Positions 1 to 7,424 of a stretch of 64,000 nt of DNA are shown in pieces. Under the pieces are notes generated by a model. It did no database searches, was not told where the DNA came from, and saw nothing but the letters and a program-made list of their open reading frames with translations. The position numbers and the translations under genes were made by a program. The stretch is from Flagellimonas oceanensis. GTDB lineage: Bacteria > Bacteroidota > Bacteroidia > Flavobacteriales > Flavobacteriaceae. The stretch covers positions 1 to 64,000 of the forward strand of contig NZ_RZNA01000003.1 of NCBI RefSeq assembly GCF_003992595.1, written 5' to 3'. Numbering within the stretch: position 1 is the stretch's first letter; the number at the start of each line of letters is the position of its first letter.

Positions 1-2
1 GG

Positions 3-23
3 GTCTGTAAATTAAACTCTGTC
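3..23 (+). repeat. Left terminal inverted repeat of the IS256-family element
   Basis: The 21-bp terminus matches the reverse complement of 1318-1338 at 18 of 21 positions (shared core CTGTAAA and ACTCTGTC). It is the presumed transposase binding and cleavage site. The end of the transposase gene reads into it. Confidence 0.85.
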
Positions 24-1277
24 CGATCCATCAATCCCTCTGGGGCTAGCCCCAGAGGGATTGGGATTTAATTCCAAGGGAATCCTCTCCCCAAATTTAA
101 TATAAAGTTGCTGGACCACCAGGCTCCAATTCTGCAGGGGCGATGTCCATTTCTTCTCGATGTTCCTGGTGGCCAGGTAGACCAGCTTGAGCAGGGCCAT
201 ATCGTTTGTAAAGGCCCCTTTGGTCTTGGTGACCTTGCGTACCTGGCGGTGGAAGCCCTCCACGGCATTGGTGGTATAGATCAGTTTGCGGATGGGCGGG
301 GTGTATTGGAAGTACTGGGAGAGCTCTTCCCAGTTGTTCTGCCAGGATTCAATGACCACGGGATATTTGCCTCCCCATTTTTCGCCCAGGGCCAGGAGTC
401 CGTCCTCGGCCACCTCCTTACTGGTGGCCCGGTATACCTCTTTGAGGTCCCGCATGAACTCCTTTTGGTCCTTTGAGGCAATATACCTGAGGGAATTGCG
501 TATCTGGTGTACAATGCACTTCTGTACCTGGGTCTTTGGGAATATGCTGAGTATGGCCTCGGTAAAGCCCTTCAGGTTATCGGTACAGGCAATAAGGATG
601 TCCTGCAGTCCACGGTTGTTCAGGTCGGTCAGCACCTGGAGCCAGAAGTTGGCACCCTCGCTCTCGGAGATGTACATGCCCAAAACTTCCTTATATCCCT
701 CCTTGTTGATGCCAAGTATGTTATAAAGGGCCTTGTGCTCGATCTTCCCATCGACCTTTACCTTGTAGTGCATGGCATCCAGCCACACGATGCAATAGAG
801 GGGCTCCAGGGGACGGTTCTGCCACGCCTTTACATCGGGGACGATCCGATCGGTGATCTGGCTTAAGACCGTATGGGAGATCTCCGTATCGTACATCTCC
901 TTGATATGGGACGAGATGTCGCGGTAACTCATCCCAAGGCCGTAGAGCCCGATGATCTTCTCCGAGAGATTGTCCGCCAGGATGGTCTGGCGTTTCTTCA
1001 CAAGTTCCGGCTCAAAGCTGCTCTGGCGGTCCTGCGGGGTATCGATGTCGAAGGTCCCAAAACCACTTTTCAGCGTCTTTTTTCCCTTGCCATTGCGTTT
1101 GTTGCCCTTGGTGCGCTCACCCTCGTCCAGATGGCCGTCCATCTCCGCCTCAAGGGCCTTCTCGATCACATTCTTCAGCATGGGGGCAAAGGCGCCTCCC
1201 TCACCGAAAAGGTTCTTGCCCGACATGAACTGCTCGAGCACCTTCTTTTCAAATTCTGTCTGTTCTTTCTTTGTCAT
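12..1277 (-). CDS. IS256-family transposase (mutator-type)
   Basis: This 421-residue protein catalyses cut-and-copy movement of the surrounding element through a DDE RNase-H-like active site. The catalytic triad is visible: Asp167 in the VWLDAMHYK motif, Asp233 in CTDNLKGF, and Glu340 in the highly characteristic TTNAVEGFHRQVRKVTKTKG block. Its length is slightly above the usual 390-410 residues because the C-terminus reads through the left inverted repeat. The frame is intact with no missing key residue, so the element may be active. The ATG at 1277 lies about 40 bp inside the right inverted repeat, and no other in-frame start is needed. Family assignment is very secure from motifs alone. 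Confidence 0.95.
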   Translation of the reverse strand: MTKKEQTEFEKKVLEQFMSGKNLFGEGGAFAPMLKNVIEKALEAEMDGHLDEGERTKGNKRNGKGKKTLKSGFGTFDIDTPQDRQSSFEPELVKKRQTILADNLSEKIIGLYGLGMSYRDISSHIKEMYDTEISHTVLSQITDRIVPDVKAWQNRPLEPLYCIVWLDAMHYKVKVDGKIEHKALYNILGINKEGYKEVLGMYISESEGANFWLQVLTDLNNRGLQDILIACTDNLKGFTEAILSIFPKTQVQKCIVHQIRNSLRYIASKDQKEFMRDLKEVYRATSKEVAEDGLLALGEKWGGKYPVVIESWQNNWEELSQYFQYTPPIRKLIYTTNAVEGFHRQVRKVTKTKGAFTNDMALLKLVYLATRNIEKKWTSPLQNWSLVVQQLYIKFGERIPLELNPNPSGASPRGIDGSDRV

Positions 1278-1317
1278 GGTACTGTCTGAATAAAATTAAT
1301 ACTTCTAATCTTTTTCA

Positions 1318-1338
1318 GACAGAGTTCAGTTTACAGCC
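1318..1338 (-). repeat. Right terminal inverted repeat of the IS256-family element
   Basis: Partner of the repeat at 3-23. It sits on the promoter side of the transposase. Host sequence resumes at about 1339. Confidence 0.85.
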
Positions 1339-1484
1339 TAACACCACAAAAATTATTACAAATTCTAATCGCTAAAGGACACAACACACTTTTAGGCTTA
1401 CTTTCTACTCTTTCACGAAGTTTTTCTGATTCTCTTAAAATCAGCGAGCCATATTTGGCAATATATAAAGATGAGATAAACTGA
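1338..1484 (+). pseudogene. 3' remnant of an unknown gene cut by the insertion sequence
   Basis: Directly at the right end of the insertion sequence an open rightward frame of 48 codons runs to a TGA at 1482-1484. It encodes a leucine-rich tail that includes IAKGHNTLLGLLSTL and ends in YKDEIN, with no start codon of its own. The simplest reading is that the element inserted into a gene whose 5' part lies left of this window. I do not recognise the family. The opposite strand is also open over the same span but lacks any start codon, so this reading is preferred with modest confidence. The position beside a tRNA gene would suit a decayed integrated island. Confidence 0.35.
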
Positions 1485-1496
1485 ATGTTTTTGAAA

Positions 1497-1518
1497 TGTT
1501 GTACCTATGTTGTACCCA
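1497..1518 (+). repeat. Tandem 11-bp direct repeat next to the tRNA gene
   Basis: Two adjacent copies of TGTTGTACCYA (1497-1507 and 1508-1518) differ at one base. Short tandem arms of this kind between a tRNA gene and mobile-element debris may be integrase arm sites, but no integrase is visible here. Confidence 0.5.
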
Positions 1519-1521
1519 TAT

Positions 1522-1556
1522 AAAAAAGAAAAACCTCCCAATTGCTTGAAAGGTTT
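1522..1556 (-). terminator. Rho-independent-like terminator of the leftward tRNA
   Basis: Read leftwards, a 6-bp stem (AAACCT / AGGTTT, at 1551-1556 and 1531-1536) with a 14-nt loop is followed by a T-rich run at 1522-1530. It lies 14 bp downstream of the tRNA 3' end. Confidence 0.6.
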
Positions 1557-1569
1557 ATCTTTGTTGAGG

Positions 1570-1643
1570 TGGTCCCACCTGGGCTCGAACCAGGGACCCC
1601 CTGATTATGAGTCAGGTGCTCTAACCAGCTGAGCTATAGGACC
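1570..1643 (-). tRNA. tRNA with CAU anticodon (elongator Met or Ile2)
   Basis: A 74-nt cloverleaf folds cleanly: acceptor GGTCCTA pairs fully with TGGGACC, the D stem is GCTC/GAGC, the anticodon stem CCTGA/TCAGG holds the loop CTCATAA, and the T arm is CCTGG-TTCGAGC-CCAGG. The anticodon is CAT and no CCA is encoded. CAU tRNAs can be elongator methionine or the lysidine-modified isoleucine tRNA. I cannot separate these by eye, and the lack of initiator features rules against fMet. Confidence 0.93.
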
Positions 1644-1702
1644 CGCATTTTGCGGATGCAATATTAGTGTTTATTTTTCTTCAGCGCAAGGTTTTAACGG
1701 CT

Positions 1703-2110
1703 CTACTCCTCTTTTATTTCTTGGCAAAGCTCCACCAGTACGCCATTCGTGCCCTTTGGATGCAAAAACGCCACCAGTTTGTTATCCGCCCCTTTTTTGG
1801 GTGTCTCGTTCAAAACCACGAAGCCCTCATCTTTTAATCGGTCTATTTCCGAAACAATATCCTCCACCGCAAAGGCCACATGGTGGATGCCCTCTCCTTT
1901 CTTATCCAAATATTTAGCGATGGGGCTATCAGGTTTGGTAGCCTCCAATAATTCTATCTTATTGGGACCCGATTGAAAGAAGGACGTCTTTACCCCTTCC
2001 GAGGCAACTTCCTCTATTTTGTAGTGGGGCACACCCAACAATTTTTCAAACAAAGCATTGGATGCCTCTAAATCTTTTACTGCAATCCCGATGTGTTCAA
2101 TTTTATCCAT
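1703..2110 (-). CDS. mce: Methylmalonyl-CoA epimerase
   Basis: This 135-residue member of the vicinal oxygen chelate (glyoxalase) fold interconverts the 2R and 2S forms of methylmalonyl-CoA, in the propionate/succinyl-CoA pathway. Two beta-alpha-beta-beta-beta modules are visible, starting at IEHIGIAV and IHHVAFAVED. Likely metal ligands are His6, His76 or His77, and Glu127 in LVELCQ. An upstream in-frame ATG at 2173 would add 21 residues, but a promoter -7 box (2147-2154) lies between the two, so the ATG at 2110 is chosen; family members also start at the equivalent MDKIEHIG. It is transcribed divergently from rbfA. The length is normal for the family. Confidence 0.93.
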   Translation of the reverse strand: MDKIEHIGIAVKDLEASNALFEKLLGVPHYKIEEVASEGVKTSFFQSGPNKIELLEATKPDSPIAKYLDKKGEGIHHVAFAVEDIVSEIDRLKDEGFVVLNETPKKGADNKLVAFLHPKGTNGVLVELCQEIKEE

Positions 2111-2146
2111 AGTTGCTATAATAGGCGTTAAAAATTCACCTTTTGT

Positions 2147-2154
2147 CAAAATTA
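2147..2154 (-). promoter_or_regulatory. Promoter -7 box for mce
   Basis: Read leftwards this is TAATTTTG, a perfect match to the Bacteroidota -7 consensus TAnnTTTG, 36 bp before the chosen mce start. No clear -33 TTG is seen. Confidence 0.6.
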
Positions 2155-2199
2155 CGCACTGTAAATGGTTCATAAAGTGAGGTTAGTCATTAATTCGCT

Positions 2200-2207
2200 T
2201 ATTTTTG
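2200..2207 (+). promoter_or_regulatory. Promoter -7 box for rbfA
   Basis: TATTTTTG matches TAnnTTTG and ends 4 bp before the rbfA ATG, which implies a leaderless or nearly leaderless transcript. Confidence 0.6.
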
Positions 2208-2211
2208 CAGT

Positions 2212-2607
2212 ATGGAGGAAACACAAAGACAGAAAAAAATAGCAGGAATCATTCAACAAGACCTGGCCGATATTTTACAACGGGCCGCTACCGATGGTGG
2301 CCTCAAGGGAACTTTGATCTCCGTGTCCAAGGTTTCCGTAACCGTAGATTTATCCTTGGCCAAGGTCTACGTGAGTATTTTTCCGAACAAAGGTGCCAAA
2401 GAATTGTTGGAGGGCATTAAAGAGAACCAAGTGGCCATTCGCTACGAGCTGGCCCAGCGCACCAAACACCAATTAAGACGTGTGCCCGAGCTCAATTTTT
2501 ATCTGGACGATTCCTTGGAATATATAGAAGGGATTGAAAAATCATTGAAAAGAGAAGAAAACCCTATCGAGAACAGAGACTTGCTCGACAAACGTAAGAA
2601 ATCCTGA
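2212..2607 (+). CDS. rbfA: 30S ribosome-binding factor A
   Basis: RbfA is a cytoplasmic KH-like assembly factor that binds the 30S subunit during 16S rRNA 5'-end maturation and cold adaptation. The 131-residue product shows the family pattern: an N-terminal helix with RQKKIAGIIQQDLADIL, a central segment TLISVSKVSVTVDLSLAKVYVS, and LRRVPELNFYLDDSLEYIEGIEK near the C-terminus, which is the RbfA signature (R-x-P-E-L-x-F-x-x-D). The length is typical. It is followed after 2 bp by an inner-membrane permease gene, so the two are probably cotranscribed from the promoter at 2200. Confidence 0.95.
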   Translation: MEETQRQKKIAGIIQQDLADILQRAATDGGLKGTLISVSKVSVTVDLSLAKVYVSIFPNKGAKELLEGIKENQVAIRYELAQRTKHQLRRVPELNFYLDDSLEYIEGIEKSLKREENPIENRDLLDKRKKS

Positions 2608-2609
2608 TT

Positions 2610-3812
2610 TTGAACTTTCCTCTTTATATCGCAAAGCGTTACTTACGGTCCAAAAGCAGCCAAAATGCGGTTAATATCATCAATTTCATCACTTTTTTAG
2701 TGATTGTGATAGGTTCTGCGGCTCTTTTTATCGTGCTTTCCGCTTTTGCTGGTCTAAAGACGTTCAGCCTTTCCTTTTCCAATACATTTGATCCCGATTT
2801 GAAGGCATCGCCCACCATGGGCAAGCATTTTACCCTTTCTGCAGATGAAGAATCAGACCTTGCGGAAATCGAGGGGCTGGCTAATTTTTCCAAAGAATTG
2901 GAAGAGCGGGCCTATCTTACCTACAAAGAAAAAAGTACCATTGCCTACATCAAAGGTGTAGACGAAAACTACCGAGCCGTTACAGGGGTGGACAGTACGC
3001 TCATTTATGGAAATTGGGGGCCCGATATCTACAATGCCGTTATTGGTTTTGGGATTTACAACCTGTTGGGCGTGCCCACGAACAATAGGGCTCCCATGGA
3101 AGTTTTGGTTCCGAAACCTGGAGAGGGCTCTCTATCACAAGGCTTTAATCCCAAACCTTATGATGACCTTTCCTTAGTCGTGAGCGGAGTATACGCGGTA
3201 GAAGAATCTTTGGACAAAAAATATGTGTTTGCCCGTCTTCCGTTAGTGCAAGAGCTATTACAGAAAGATAGTACCGATGTCTCTGGCATCAATTTTAAAT
3301 TGATGGAGAATGCCTCCCCGAACGATGTTAGGAACTCCATTGCCGAAGTTTTGGGCGAAAAAGCTTCCGTTTTAACGCGGAGGGAACAAAACACCTCGCT
3401 CTACCGAATGTTGAATACGGAAAATTTAGCGACCTATCTGATTTTCACACTTGTATTGATCATTGCGCTTTTTAACGTGGTCGGGGCCATTATCATGATG
3501 ATTTTGGACAAACAGCAGAACTCCAAAACACTGTTTAGTCTGGGCACGACCATCAAAGAACTACGTCGCATCTATTTTATTCAGGGTATCTTGGTTACTT
3601 CGTTTGGGGGGCTGATCGGTGTAGTGATCGGTTCTTTATTGATTGGATCCCAACTGGCCTTTGGGTGGTTGAAGATTACACCGTCTTTGGCCTATCCAGT
3701 GGAATTCAATGTCATCAACTTGTTGATTGTCATTGGAACCATCGTGGTTTTGGGGATTATCTCTTCGAAAATCGCGAGCAGCCGAATTACCCAAAAATTG
3801 ATTTCCGCTTAA
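2610..3812 (+). CDS. LolC/LolE-type ABC transporter permease (FtsX-like)
   Basis: This is a 400-residue inner-membrane subunit of the lipoprotein-releasing ABC transporter type, which moves lipoproteins from the inner membrane to LolA. It has the MacB/FtsX topology: a transmembrane helix after residue 20, a large periplasmic domain, and three C-terminal helices (about 275-300, 325-350 and 365-385). The opening NFPLYIAKRYLRSKSSQNAVNIIN is typical of Bacteroidota LolC/E proteins. The start is a TTG at 2610, because no upstream ATG exists before the rbfA stop and the next ATG would remove the first helix. The ATPase partner is not in this window. The gene end overlaps the convergent dusB stop by 4 bp in a CTTAAG palindrome. 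Confidence 0.88.
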   Translation: MNFPLYIAKRYLRSKSSQNAVNIINFITFLVIVIGSAALFIVLSAFAGLKTFSLSFSNTFDPDLKASPTMGKHFTLSADEESDLAEIEGLANFSKELEERAYLTYKEKSTIAYIKGVDENYRAVTGVDSTLIYGNWGPDIYNAVIGFGIYNLLGVPTNNRAPMEVLVPKPGEGSLSQGFNPKPYDDLSLVVSGVYAVEESLDKKYVFARLPLVQELLQKDSTDVSGINFKLMENASPNDVRNSIAEVLGEKASVLTRREQNTSLYRMLNTENLATYLIFTLVLIIALFNVVGAIIMMILDKQQNSKTLFSLGTTIKELRRIYFIQGILVTSFGGLIGVVIGSLLIGSQLAFGWLKITPSLAYPVEFNVINLLIVIGTIVVLGIISSKIASSRITQKLISA

Positions 3813-4801
3813 GCGAACTGATAATCACCGAATTTCTCCTGAACCTCGTCAAAAGCGGCAAAAACATCCGCGGCATCATCGTTGGTCACCATTTTCATTC
3901 GGTATTCCTTAAAGTGTGGAATGCCCTTAAAATAGTTGGTATAGTGTCTTCTGGTTTCAAACACACCTAGTTTTTCACCTTTCCAATCAATGGCCATCTG
4001 CAAGTGTCTTCGAGCAGCCTCTACCCGTTCCAGCATGGTGGGAGGTGCCAAGTGCTCACCTGTTTTAAAATAGTGCTTAACTTCTTTAAAAAACCAAGGG
4101 TAACCAATACTTGCCCTACCGATCATGGCGCCGTCCAATCCATATTCGTCACGCATTTTTACCGCTGCTTCGGGGGTGTCCACATCGCCGTTTCCAAAAA
4201 CCGGAATGTGCATCCGTTGATTGTTCTTTACCTCGGCAATGGGTTTCCAATCCGCCTCGCCCTTGTACATCTGTACACGGGTACGTCCGTGAATGGAGAT
4301 GGCCTCAATGCCAACATCCTGCAATCGTTCCGCCACCTCAATAATTTTGATGGAGCTTTGGTCCCAACCCAAACGTGTTTTTACGGTTACGGGCAACTTG
4401 GTTCGCTTTACTATTTCCTCGGTCAATTTTACCATTAAGGGAATATCCCGTAAAATACCCGCTCCGGCATTTTTGCTGACCACCTTTTTAACCGGACAGC
4501 CAAAATTGATATCGATGATGTCCGGATTCGATTTTTCCACAATATCCACCGCCTGCAACATAGAATCCAGTTCGGCACCAAATATTTGGATGCCCACAGG
4601 ACGTTCCTTCTCATAAATGTCCAGTTTTATGACGCTCTTTGCGGCATCCCTGATCAATCCTTCGGAAGAAATAAACTCGGTATACACCATATCGGCGCCC
4701 TGCTCCTTGCACAGTTTACGGAAAGGAGGGTCGCTCACATCTTCCATTGGCGCTAGAAGAAGCGGAAAATCAGGGAGTTCTATGTTTCCAATTTTTGGCA
4801 A
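3809..4801 (-). CDS. dusB: tRNA-dihydrouridine synthase, DusB type
   Basis: This FMN-dependent enzyme uses NADPH to reduce uridines in the D loop of tRNA. The 330-residue protein has the TIM-barrel features of the family: LLAPMEDVSDPPFR near the N-terminus, the catalytic Cys102 in INFGCPVKKVVSKNAGAG, TVKTRLGWD, SIHGRTRVQMYKGEADW and the FMN-phosphate segment GAMIGRASIGYPWFF. The DusB assignment rests on the NxGCPxxK block and on the length. Which D-loop position is modified cannot be told from sequence. The start is the only ATG that gives the complete N-terminal strand. It is convergent with the permease and shares 4 bp at the stops. Confidence 0.93.
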   Translation of the reverse strand: MPKIGNIELPDFPLLLAPMEDVSDPPFRKLCKEQGADMVYTEFISSEGLIRDAAKSVIKLDIYEKERPVGIQIFGAELDSMLQAVDIVEKSNPDIIDINFGCPVKKVVSKNAGAGILRDIPLMVKLTEEIVKRTKLPVTVKTRLGWDQSSIKIIEVAERLQDVGIEAISIHGRTRVQMYKGEADWKPIAEVKNNQRMHIPVFGNGDVDTPEAAVKMRDEYGLDGAMIGRASIGYPWFFKEVKHYFKTGEHLAPPTMLERVEAARRHLQMAIDWKGEKLGVFETRRHYTNYFKGIPHFKEYRMKMVTNDDAADVFAAFDEVQEKFGDYQFA

Positions 4802-4853
4802 ATCCTACGGTTTTTTGGACTGCAAAAGTACAAAATCGCTAAGAATCAAAAAG

Positions 4854-7274
4854 CTAGTTCTGCGATTGTAGTCGATCGCGTTCATTTTTGTCGATGCCAC
4901 GCTCGTTATCCTCCAATCGGAAATTCCCAAAGTTATAGGTAAAACCAAACCGGATAAACTGCGTTTCGGGACGTCTTCTGTAAAAATTATCCTGATTGAG
5001 GTACTGCGAACGGTACGTTGGCACATATTGCTCTAAGATATCTTCGGCAGCAAGCGACAAGGTGATTTTATTGTCGAACAGGGTTTTTCTTAAGCCTATT
5101 GTGAGGTTAAATTGTTCGTCGGAAACATATGACCCAAAAAGAAACTTGGAAATATATGTTCCCGCAATCTCCCCTGTAAAAGTTCCATCTTTTGACAAGG
5201 TCAAATAGTTGCCCAAATAGGCATAAACCCCATTTACTTCGTTCGTAAAGCGTACATTGCCGCTCTCTTCGGCCAAAAAAGTCTCTTCTTCGTGGAACAA
5301 GGAGGTGTAGGCATACATAAACCATGCAGGGGCAATGGATTTACTCAAGGTAAAATCCAACCCGTAGGATTGACTTTCCAGCACATTCTGCTTCAGCTCC
5401 ACCAAAGTTTGGTCGTCATTGTCCTGAAACACCAAATAGGCAATGTTACTTCCATTGTCGCGGTAATACACGTCAAAGAAATATTCGCTGTTCAATGTAT
5501 AGTTAAAGTTGAAATTATTGCTGAAGCTTGGCCTCAACCCAGGGTTTCCTTCCTCAAAATCGTTTTCATTATAAAAAAAGCGGAAAGGGTTTAAATCGTT
5601 GTATTTAGGCCTATTGATATTTCGTCCATAATCAAAAGAAAAGCTATGCTTATCCGATGGCGAGTAGAGTAGGTATACGGACGGGAATGGTTCAAAAAAG
5701 TCTTGGGTATTGGTCTCTCCCAATGAAATGGAGTTTCCTTCTGCCATGGTCAATTCGCCGCGAACTCCAAGTTTCATAGACCATTTATCCCAATTTTTCA
5801 CAAAACTCAAATAGGCGGCATACACGTCCTCATCGTAAATATACCTGTCGGACTGTGATGCATCCACCGTGTTGCTTGAGCCATTAAAATTGAAAAAGTT
5901 CATCGTATTTTCGGAGGTAATCGATGAAATCTTGGCCCCGGATTCAAACGAAGCGCTTCCAATTGGGGTGGAATAATCCAGCTGTCCCGTAAAAATCTTG
6001 ATTTCTTGGTCCGAGTCTGTATCAAAACCAAAGTCCCTCAAAAAAGTGCCGTTGGCATCAAAATAATTGGAAGACAGCCGTTGGAACATTTCCCCATTAA
6101 AATAGGTATAGTGCCCATTCGCTCGGATTTGAGCCCCCTCTTTCTTCAGCTTGTGCACATAGGTCAGGTCGAATGCCAGGTTGGTGTTGTCCATGTTGGC
6201 ATTGTTCTGTGTCGTGAACGTGGAGTCCAATTGTGCTTGGCCGTTCCTCATTTCGTTGTTGAGCAAGGTTTCCTGCTCTTGATCCAAATTGAAAAGCAGG
6301 TTGGATGTGACATTCAAGCTGTTTCGGTCATTAAAATCATAATCCAGGATAAAGCTTGCATTTTGCGATTGTGATCTATCGGTTAGTTTGTAATCCGTAT
6401 CCCAAATAGAGAAAACATCATTGGATTCATCCATAAAATTGATGCCCTTTTTGGTTTTATTGATTTCCTTTTTGGGGTTGATGGTATAATTAGCGAACAA
6501 GTTGAGTTTGTCCGTTTTGTAATAATGACTGGTTCCAATACTGAACTTAGGAAACACGGCCTGTGTAAAAGTTCCGTTGACGCTGCCCTTGTATCCTGGA
6601 ACAATGTTTTTACTGGTCACGATGTTCAATATCGGTCCGCCTTCGGCATCGTAACTGGCGGGGGGGGTTGCAATTACTTCAACCGATTTAATATTGGTGC
6701 CCGAAAGCCCCTTTAACAAATCCTGAACCTCTTGTCCCGAGAGCTGTACCTTTCTATCGTTGAGGTAGACGGTTGCATTTTGACCACGAATCAATAATTC
6801 ATCTTGATTGACGATGACCCCAGGTGTATTTTTAAGAATGTCCCATGATGTCCCTTGGGAAACGACAGTGTTTTCAACCGAGAAGACCAGTCTGTCTGGC
6901 AGTCGTTGAAGCTTTGGACGTTGCGCTGTGACCACTACCTCATCCAATTCATTGGTTTCCATGGGAATGATGAGTGCTCCAAGGGAAATATTGTCTTTTA
7001 TGTCCAATGCCCTCGGCTCGGAACCTCTGCCCACGTAACTTGCCTGCAACAAATAAAGGTCGGGTGCTACTTCAGATAGTTCAAAAAAGCCTTCCTCGTT
7101 AGCGGAACTACCCTGCACAAAAGTTGAATCCGTGGCTTGTAGCAGTAAGATATTTGCATAGGGAATTACCTGATTCTGCTCATCCACCACCTTTCCCGTA
7201 ATCGAAAAGGTTTGGGCGTACATGCCATATATCGCAGAAAACACCAATAAAACACTAAAGGCGAGGTTCTTCAT
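4854..7274 (-). CDS. Outer-membrane beta-barrel protein with TonB-receptor-like plug
   Basis: An 806-residue outer-membrane protein with a signal peptide ending at about residue 20 (GMYAQ), a carboxypeptidase-regulatory-like beta-sandwich (about 24-100, starting ITGKVVDEQNQVIPYANILLL), a plug-like domain (about 110-215, with LPDRLVFSVENTVVSQGTSWDILKNTPGV shared by the family) and a large C-terminal beta-barrel. This order is typical of the Bacteroidota outer-membrane protein beta-barrel family related to TonB-dependent receptors but lacking a SusD partner. The substrate is unknown. No SusD, sigma/anti-sigma or uptake genes are adjacent. It has its own promoter (7295-7302) and diverges from lepA. 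Confidence 0.85.
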   Translation of the reverse strand: MKNLAFSVLLVFSAIYGMYAQTFSITGKVVDEQNQVIPYANILLLQATDSTFVQGSSANEEGFFELSEVAPDLYLLQASYVGRGSEPRALDIKDNISLGALIIPMETNELDEVVVTAQRPKLQRLPDRLVFSVENTVVSQGTSWDILKNTPGVIVNQDELLIRGQNATVYLNDRKVQLSGQEVQDLLKGLSGTNIKSVEVIATPPASYDAEGGPILNIVTSKNIVPGYKGSVNGTFTQAVFPKFSIGTSHYYKTDKLNLFANYTINPKKEINKTKKGINFMDESNDVFSIWDTDYKLTDRSQSQNASFILDYDFNDRNSLNVTSNLLFNLDQEQETLLNNEMRNGQAQLDSTFTTQNNANMDNTNLAFDLTYVHKLKKEGAQIRANGHYTYFNGEMFQRLSSNYFDANGTFLRDFGFDTDSDQEIKIFTGQLDYSTPIGSASFESGAKISSITSENTMNFFNFNGSSNTVDASQSDRYIYDEDVYAAYLSFVKNWDKWSMKLGVRGELTMAEGNSISLGETNTQDFFEPFPSVYLLYSPSDKHSFSFDYGRNINRPKYNDLNPFRFFYNENDFEEGNPGLRPSFSNNFNFNYTLNSEYFFDVYYRDNGSNIAYLVFQDNDDQTLVELKQNVLESQSYGLDFTLSKSIAPAWFMYAYTSLFHEEETFLAEESGNVRFTNEVNGVYAYLGNYLTLSKDGTFTGEIAGTYISKFLFGSYVSDEQFNLTIGLRKTLFDNKITLSLAAEDILEQYVPTYRSQYLNQDNFYRRRPETQFIRFGFTYNFGNFRLEDNERGIDKNERDRLQSQN

Positions 7275-7294
7275 TAGAGGTTTGGGTTGAACAT

Positions 7295-7302
7295 CAAATC
7301 TA
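7295..7302 (-). promoter_or_regulatory. Promoter -7 box for the outer-membrane barrel gene
   Basis: Read leftwards this is TAGATTTG, a match to TAnnTTTG, 20 bp before the gene start. Confidence 0.5.
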
Positions 7303-7354
7303 AGAAATTATTTTTGAGCGAAATATGCCACAATTTTCTTATCGACAAAAAACA

Positions 7355-7383
7355 TTTGCAGGTATTTAAAACAATTATATTTG
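7355..7383 (+). promoter_or_regulatory. Promoter for lepA
   Basis: TTTG (7355-7358), a 17-bp spacer and TATATTTG (7376-7383) form one of the best matches in the window to the Bacteroidota promoter consensus. A transcript would start around 7390, giving a leader of about 35 nt. Confidence 0.7.
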
Positions 7384-7424
7384 CAGTTGATTAAATCCCT
7401 TTTTTAGGGTATGTTATTGTTGAT

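Larger units (their letters stand above)
3..1338 (-). mobile_element. IS256-family insertion sequence
   Basis: A complete insertion sequence bounded by 21-bp imperfect terminal inverted repeats (3-23 and 1318-1338, 18 of 21 positions matching when one is reversed and complemented) and carrying a single full-length transposase. The right end abuts what looks like the 3' part of an unrelated reading frame, and a tRNA gene lies 230 bp further on. The target-site duplication cannot be checked because only two bases of left flank are in the window. The size and single-ORF structure fit the IS256 family. Confidence 0.9.

Noticed and set aside
1338..1520. Leftward frame HFKNIQFISSLY... over the same span as the truncated gene
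   Set aside because: It has no start codon, and it runs into the insertion-sequence end; the rightward frame, ending in a stop before the tRNA, is a simpler explanation, though not certain.
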